This document shows, in pieces, positions 6,369-8,467 of a stretch of DNA of 8,467 nt (within the stretch, counting starts at the first letter, position 1; the number at the start of each line of letters is the position of its first letter). The notes under the pieces are model-generated. The model saw only the letters and a program-made list of their open reading frames with translations. It made no database searches and was not told the origin of the DNA. The stretch is from Ignavibacteria bacterium (lineage in GTDB: Bacteria; Bacteroidota; Ignavibacteria; Ignavibacteriales; Melioribacteraceae): NCBI GenBank assembly GCA_027347545.1, contig DAIEQT010000309.1, forward strand, positions 1 through 8,467. The letters run 5' to 3'. The translations under genes and the position numbers were made by a program.

Positions 6369-7332
6369 TTTTCTTCCCTAATTGTAATTGATCTTGATCG
6401 TCAAAACGAAATTTGCTTCCTTCAAGATATTCTTTCCTTATTTCAACTGCTATCCACCGTCGGAAAAGTTGTTCTGCGACAAAACCAGTTGTATTTGAAC
6501 CTGCAAATGGATCAAGAACAACATCTCCCTCATCAGTCAAAAAATTAATAAAAAATTGAGCGAAATCTTTTGGAAATCTAGCTGGATGGGGTTTTATATT
6601 ATTTTTTTTGCATAGCCTCAAATAGGAACTATTAGATTCAGTATTTGCCAACTCCAATAGATTTGGAGGAATAGCACCATTATTATTTTTAGAGAATTTG
6701 CTGGATATATCATGCCCACTAGGTCTCAAAGTGGCTTTATATCCATTTTTAAGTAATTGTTTCATACTCTCACTGTATGGTTTAAGTACTTTTCTATTAT
6801 CTGCCTTAGGAAAAGGCGACTTAGAAAGCCACCATACAACATTAATTGAGTCCTTAACCCTGATGCGTCGGACAGTAACCCATTCGGCTGGTGTTGGCAA
6901 ACGAGCCGGGTTATAATGAAAGAATTCTTGCGCCAAAAAGAAATTAAGTTCTTTACACAACCTGACTAGCAGTTCGTATTGATAAACACTTTTTGATGGA
7001 ATTCCGGGGATGTAAGCCCCACCTAAATCAACGACTAATGATCCATCACTCGTTAATATCCTCCAAAACTCCCTTGCAAAAGATAAAAACCAATCGACGT
7101 ATTCTTCTGCTGATTTATTACCATATTCTTTTTTTCTTGTTAGAGCAAAGGGCGGGGAAGTTAAAATAAGATTTATGGAATCACTCTTAATATTTTTTAC
7201 AATTGCTAAACTATCATCACAATAGGCAACACCGTAATTTTTACTATAGTAATTATGTGGTGGACTTCCGTACTCAAAAACATCGGTAAATATATTTCCT
7301 TCTCGAACAATTTTTTTCTTGGAATTAGCCAT
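6361..7332 (-). CDS. Site-specific DNA methyltransferase, probably N4-cytosine, of a type II system
   Basis: The 323-residue protein has the catalytic motif IV as TSPPF (58-62) near the N-terminus and the AdoMet-binding motif I as DPFAGSNTTG (274-283) near the C-terminus, followed by AVEIRKEY (motif II). HPARFPKDFAQFFINFL before motif I fits motif X. Motif IV before motif I is the beta-class order of the N6/N4 amino-methyltransferase family. S/T-PP-F/Y is typical of m4C enzymes, whereas m6A enzymes more often have D/N-PP-Y, so m4C is favoured. The central 100-220 residues should hold target recognition; they include SINVVWWLSKS and PFPKADNRKVLKPYS. Start ATG 7332 is the first of the frame and has no strong Shine-Dalgarno. 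The stop overlaps the nuclease start by eight bases. Having the methylase first would protect host DNA before the nuclease appears. No controller (C) protein gene is seen next to it. Confidence 0.88.
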   Translation of the reverse strand: MANSKKKIVREGNIFTDVFEYGSPPHNYYSKNYGVAYCDDSLAIVKNIKSDSINLILTSPPFALTRKKEYGNKSAEEYVDWFLSFAREFWRILTSDGSLVVDLGGAYIPGIPSKSVYQYELLVRLCKELNFFLAQEFFHYNPARLPTPAEWVTVRRIRVKDSINVVWWLSKSPFPKADNRKVLKPYSESMKQLLKNGYKATLRPSGHDISSKFSKNNNGAIPPNLLELANTESNSSYLRLCKKNNIKPHPARFPKDFAQFFINFLTDEGDVVLDPFAGSNTTGFVAEQLFRRWIAVEIRKEYLEGSKFRFDDQDQLQLGKKSA

Positions 7333-7363
7333 TTGTGTGTTTTCGATCTCTAAATGATTTGCA

Positions 7364-7371
7364 CAAACATA
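7364..7371 (-). promoter_or_regulatory. Candidate Bacteroidota-type -7 box for the methyltransferase gene
   Basis: Read on the minus strand, TATGTTTG matches the TAnnTTTG consensus exactly and lies 31 bases before the methyltransferase ATG, giving an expected leader of about 25 bases. A TTTG at 7386-7389 could be the upstream element, but the 14-base gap is shorter than the usual 19 or so. Whether this organism's main sigma factor uses this consensus is inferred. Confidence 0.35.
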
Positions 7372-7411
7372 TTAATTAATTTTAACAAATAACTTACTTA
7401 TGTTCTTCAAA

Positions 7412-7442
7412 TTGCCCGTTCAGATTAATCTTTGTAACTTTG
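7412..7442 (+). promoter_or_regulatory. Candidate Bacteroidota-type promoter for the DJ-1/PfpI gene
   Basis: TTG at 7412-7414 and TAACTTTG at 7435-7442 match the TTG / TAnnTTTG pattern with a 20-base spacer, within the usual range. Transcription would begin around 7448-7450, which is at the ATG itself (7449), suggesting a leaderless or almost leaderless mRNA. This agrees with the lack of a Shine-Dalgarno sequence before either possible ATG. Confidence 0.42.
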
Positions 7443-7448
7443 CTTTTA

Positions 7449-8003
7449 ATGAGTATGATAAGTCAACAACACAAGAAAAAAAGCGTTCTCCTTTTCCTTC
7501 CGGCTCAAAATTTCAACGAGCACGAATTCCTTATTGTTTCAAACTCCTTAGATGCTGCCGGCTACAAAGCATTCATCGTAAGCGATTCTTCTTTCCTCTG
7601 CACTGGTTCAAACGGATTAAAAGTTAAAAATGATGTACAACTTTGTAACGCCCACGAAAGCAACTTTGCCGGCTTTTTAATTATTGGCGGAAGCGGAACG
7701 AGAAACTATTGGGATAATCTTTCTCTACAAAGCCTTGCAAAAAAGTTTGCGCTGAACAAAAAACCGGTTGGAGCTCTGTGTTGCGCTCCGGTTATTCTGG
7801 CAAAAGCAGGCTTATTAACTGAACCGGCAACTTGTTTTTTAGATGATAGAAAAACACTTGAGCGAGAAGGCGTTGAGTTTGCTATTTCTCCGGTGGTTGC
7901 TAATCGGAAAATAATAACCGGACAAGACCCGTCTTCTTCTTCGGAATTTGTTAAAGCATTTATACATGAACTAACTAACTCACTTTATGCAGTTCATTCT
8001 TAA
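7449..8003 (+). CDS. DJ-1/PfpI family protein (class I glutamine amidotransferase-like fold)
   Basis: The 184-residue protein fits one complete DJ-1/PfpI domain. A first strand SVLLFLPA is followed by NFNEHEF, where E26 can serve as the conserved acidic residue beside the active cysteine. FLIIGGSGTRNYW precedes the nucleophile elbow VGALCCAPVILAKAG; C111 aligns with the family nucleophile (AICAGP in DJ-1). The next residue is a second cysteine, C112, where relatives have Ala or His. Members include chaperones, peptidases, deglycase-like and redox-sensing proteins, so the activity cannot be assigned. There is no signal peptide; it should be cytoplasmic. Starts at 7449 and 7455 are both possible; 7449 is chosen because it lies where the predicted transcript begins. 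The gene is divergent from the restriction-modification module and is not obviously linked to it. Its TAA stop opens the downstream hexamer array. Confidence 0.87.
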   Translation: MSMISQQHKKKSVLLFLPAQNFNEHEFLIVSNSLDAAGYKAFIVSDSSFLCTGSNGLKVKNDVQLCNAHESNFAGFLIIGGSGTRNYWDNLSLQSLAKKFALNKKPVGALCCAPVILAKAGLLTEPATCFLDDRKTLEREGVEFAISPVVANRKIITGQDPSSSSEFVKAFIHELTNSLYAVHS

Positions 8004-8077
8004 TCTTGCTCTTAATCATAATCTTAATCGGATTTAGAACCAGATTACGAGCAAGATTACGATTAAGATTATGAAAG
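8001..8077. repeat. Inverted array of NGATTA-type hexamers after the DJ-1/PfpI gene
   Basis: The left arm (8001-8030) reads as five hexamers of TAATCN form: TAATCT, TGCTCT, TAATCA, TAATCT, TAATCG. After an 11-base spacer the right arm (8042-8071) has the complementary form NGATTA: AGATTA, CGAGCA, AGATTA, CGATTA, AGATTA, with a degenerate TGAAAG at 8072-8077. Each arm contains one variant GC-bearing unit (TGCTCT, CGAGCA) in second place. Exact complements are CATAATCTTAATCG (8017-8030) with 8060-8073, and AATCTTGCTC (8002-8011) with 8049-8058. No T run follows, so it is not a standard terminator. It may be a copy of a genome-wide repeat, but a single copy cannot show that. Confidence 0.75.
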
Positions 8078-8159
8078 TGCGTAACATCAGTAACAAAGCA
8101 ATAATTCTCGTAGAACTAATCTCTAGCGCATTTTGTTTAAGTAATAAAGAAATTAAAGC

Positions 8160-8467
8160 ATGTCCTTCGAAAAAATAAAATCTTACTGTAACAGTCTTAC
8201 AAAGTATAGCCGCTTAGTTACACGCGAAGTTTCAATCGGCGATGTTCCTCTTGGCGGAAAAAATCCAATCCGCATTCAATCCATGACAACGACTGATACG
8301 ATGAATACAATCGCTACAGTTGAGCAGTCAATTAGAATGATTAATGCCGGTTGTGAATATGTGCGGATTACTGCACCAAGTTTGAAGGAAGCAGAAAACC
8401 TTCGCAACATTAAAAATGAATTGAGAAAGCGCGGTTACCAAGCTCCTTTAATTGCAGATATTCATTT
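8160..8467 (+). CDS. ispG: 4-hydroxy-3-methylbut-2-enyl diphosphate synthase, 5' part (3' end outside window)
   Basis: The first 102 codons of a gene continue past the window end. The protein shows TREVSIGDVPLGGKNPIRIQSMTTTDT, GCEYVRITAPS and APLIADIHF in pieces matching the N-terminal TIM-barrel start of IspG (GcpE). IspG is a 4Fe-4S enzyme that converts methylerythritol cyclodiphosphate to HMBPP in the non-mevalonate isoprenoid pathway. The GDVPLGG...TTTDT...CEYVRITAPS form is that of the long IspG with an extra inserted domain found in Bacteroidota, Chlorobi and chlamydiae; the insert and the iron-sulphur cysteines lie beyond the window. The start is fixed: an in-frame TAA stands at 8154-8156 and ATG 8160 is the first start after it. 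No Shine-Dalgarno sequence is visible. Bases 8078-8159, between the hexamer array and this gene, show no ORF, terminator or convincing promoter box. Confidence 0.93.
   Translation, partial: MSFEKIKSYCNSLTKYSRLVTREVSIGDVPLGGKNPIRIQSMTTTDTMNTIATVEQSIRMINAGCEYVRITAPSLKEAENLRNIKNELRKRGYQAPLIADIH

Noticed and set aside
5361..7332. A novel multi-gene defence system
   Set aside because: The only defence genes visible are a methyltransferase and an HNH nuclease, which a standard type II restriction-modification pair explains; dnaG and the GH13 gene have intact housekeeping motifs.
7333..7448. Controller protein gene or C-box for the restriction-modification module
   Set aside because: No helix-turn-helix ORF is present, and the only palindrome (ATTAATTAAT, 7371-7380) is a short AT-only sequence.
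7400..7627. Plus-strand open frame overlapping the DJ-1/PfpI start
   Set aside because: It covers the same bases as the DJ-1 N-terminal coding region in another frame; the DJ-1 frame has clear family motifs and this one has none.
8001..8077. CRISPR array or rho-independent terminator
   Set aside because: Units are six bases with no unique spacers, and no T tract follows a GC-rich stem.

Overview
The window looks like chromosome of a moderately AT-rich member of the Bacteroidota/Chlorobi/Ignavibacteria branch. This is inferred from three things. The 3'-end gene begins like the long IspG of that branch (GDVPLGG, QSMTTTDT, GCEYVRITAPS). Several genes start without a Shine-Dalgarno sequence. Exact TAnnTTTG promoter boxes of the Bacteroidota type lie on both strands of the one divergent intergenic region. 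I cannot name genus or species.

Layout, left to right. Bases 2-433 (+) are the C-terminal end of carB. After a 76-base gap holding a possible 20-codon leader ORF (448-510) comes a stand-alone receiver-domain response regulator (510-908, +), then an exported, probably outer-membrane protein of unknown function (976-1935, +). A strong bidirectional hairpin terminator (1941-1969) separates this group from a convergent minus-strand cluster. Read in its own direction that cluster is: DNA methyltransferase of the m4C/m6A class (7332-6361), HNH restriction-type endonuclease (6368-5361, 8-base overlap), dnaG primase (5330-3450), and a cytoplasmic GH13 alpha-amylase-family enzyme (3446-1968). A divergent promoter region (about 7333-7448) leads rightward to a DJ-1/PfpI protein (7449-8003, +). 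Its stop codon opens an inverted array of NGATTA-type hexamers (8001-8077). The 5' part of ispG (8160 onward, +) runs off the end.

How the genes fit together. Most are housekeeping genes: pyrimidine/arginine precursor synthesis (carB), replication priming (dnaG), isoprenoid synthesis (ispG). The accessory piece is a two-gene type II-like restriction-modification module, methyltransferase first, placed directly upstream of dnaG on the same strand. The essential primase gene may therefore be transcribed from the module's promoter. Hand counts of sampled 60-base lines gave about 33% G+C in the module and about 40% in dnaG, which fits, but does not prove, acquisition.

The least explained structure is the hexamer array after the DJ-1 gene. 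Its two arms use the same six-base vocabulary in a different order, so the array can pair in more than one register. I saw no clear evidence of a wholly new multi-gene system. The best candidates for a second look are this array, the leader ORF with a TAATG junction before the response regulator, and the unassigned N-terminal domain of the HNH nuclease.
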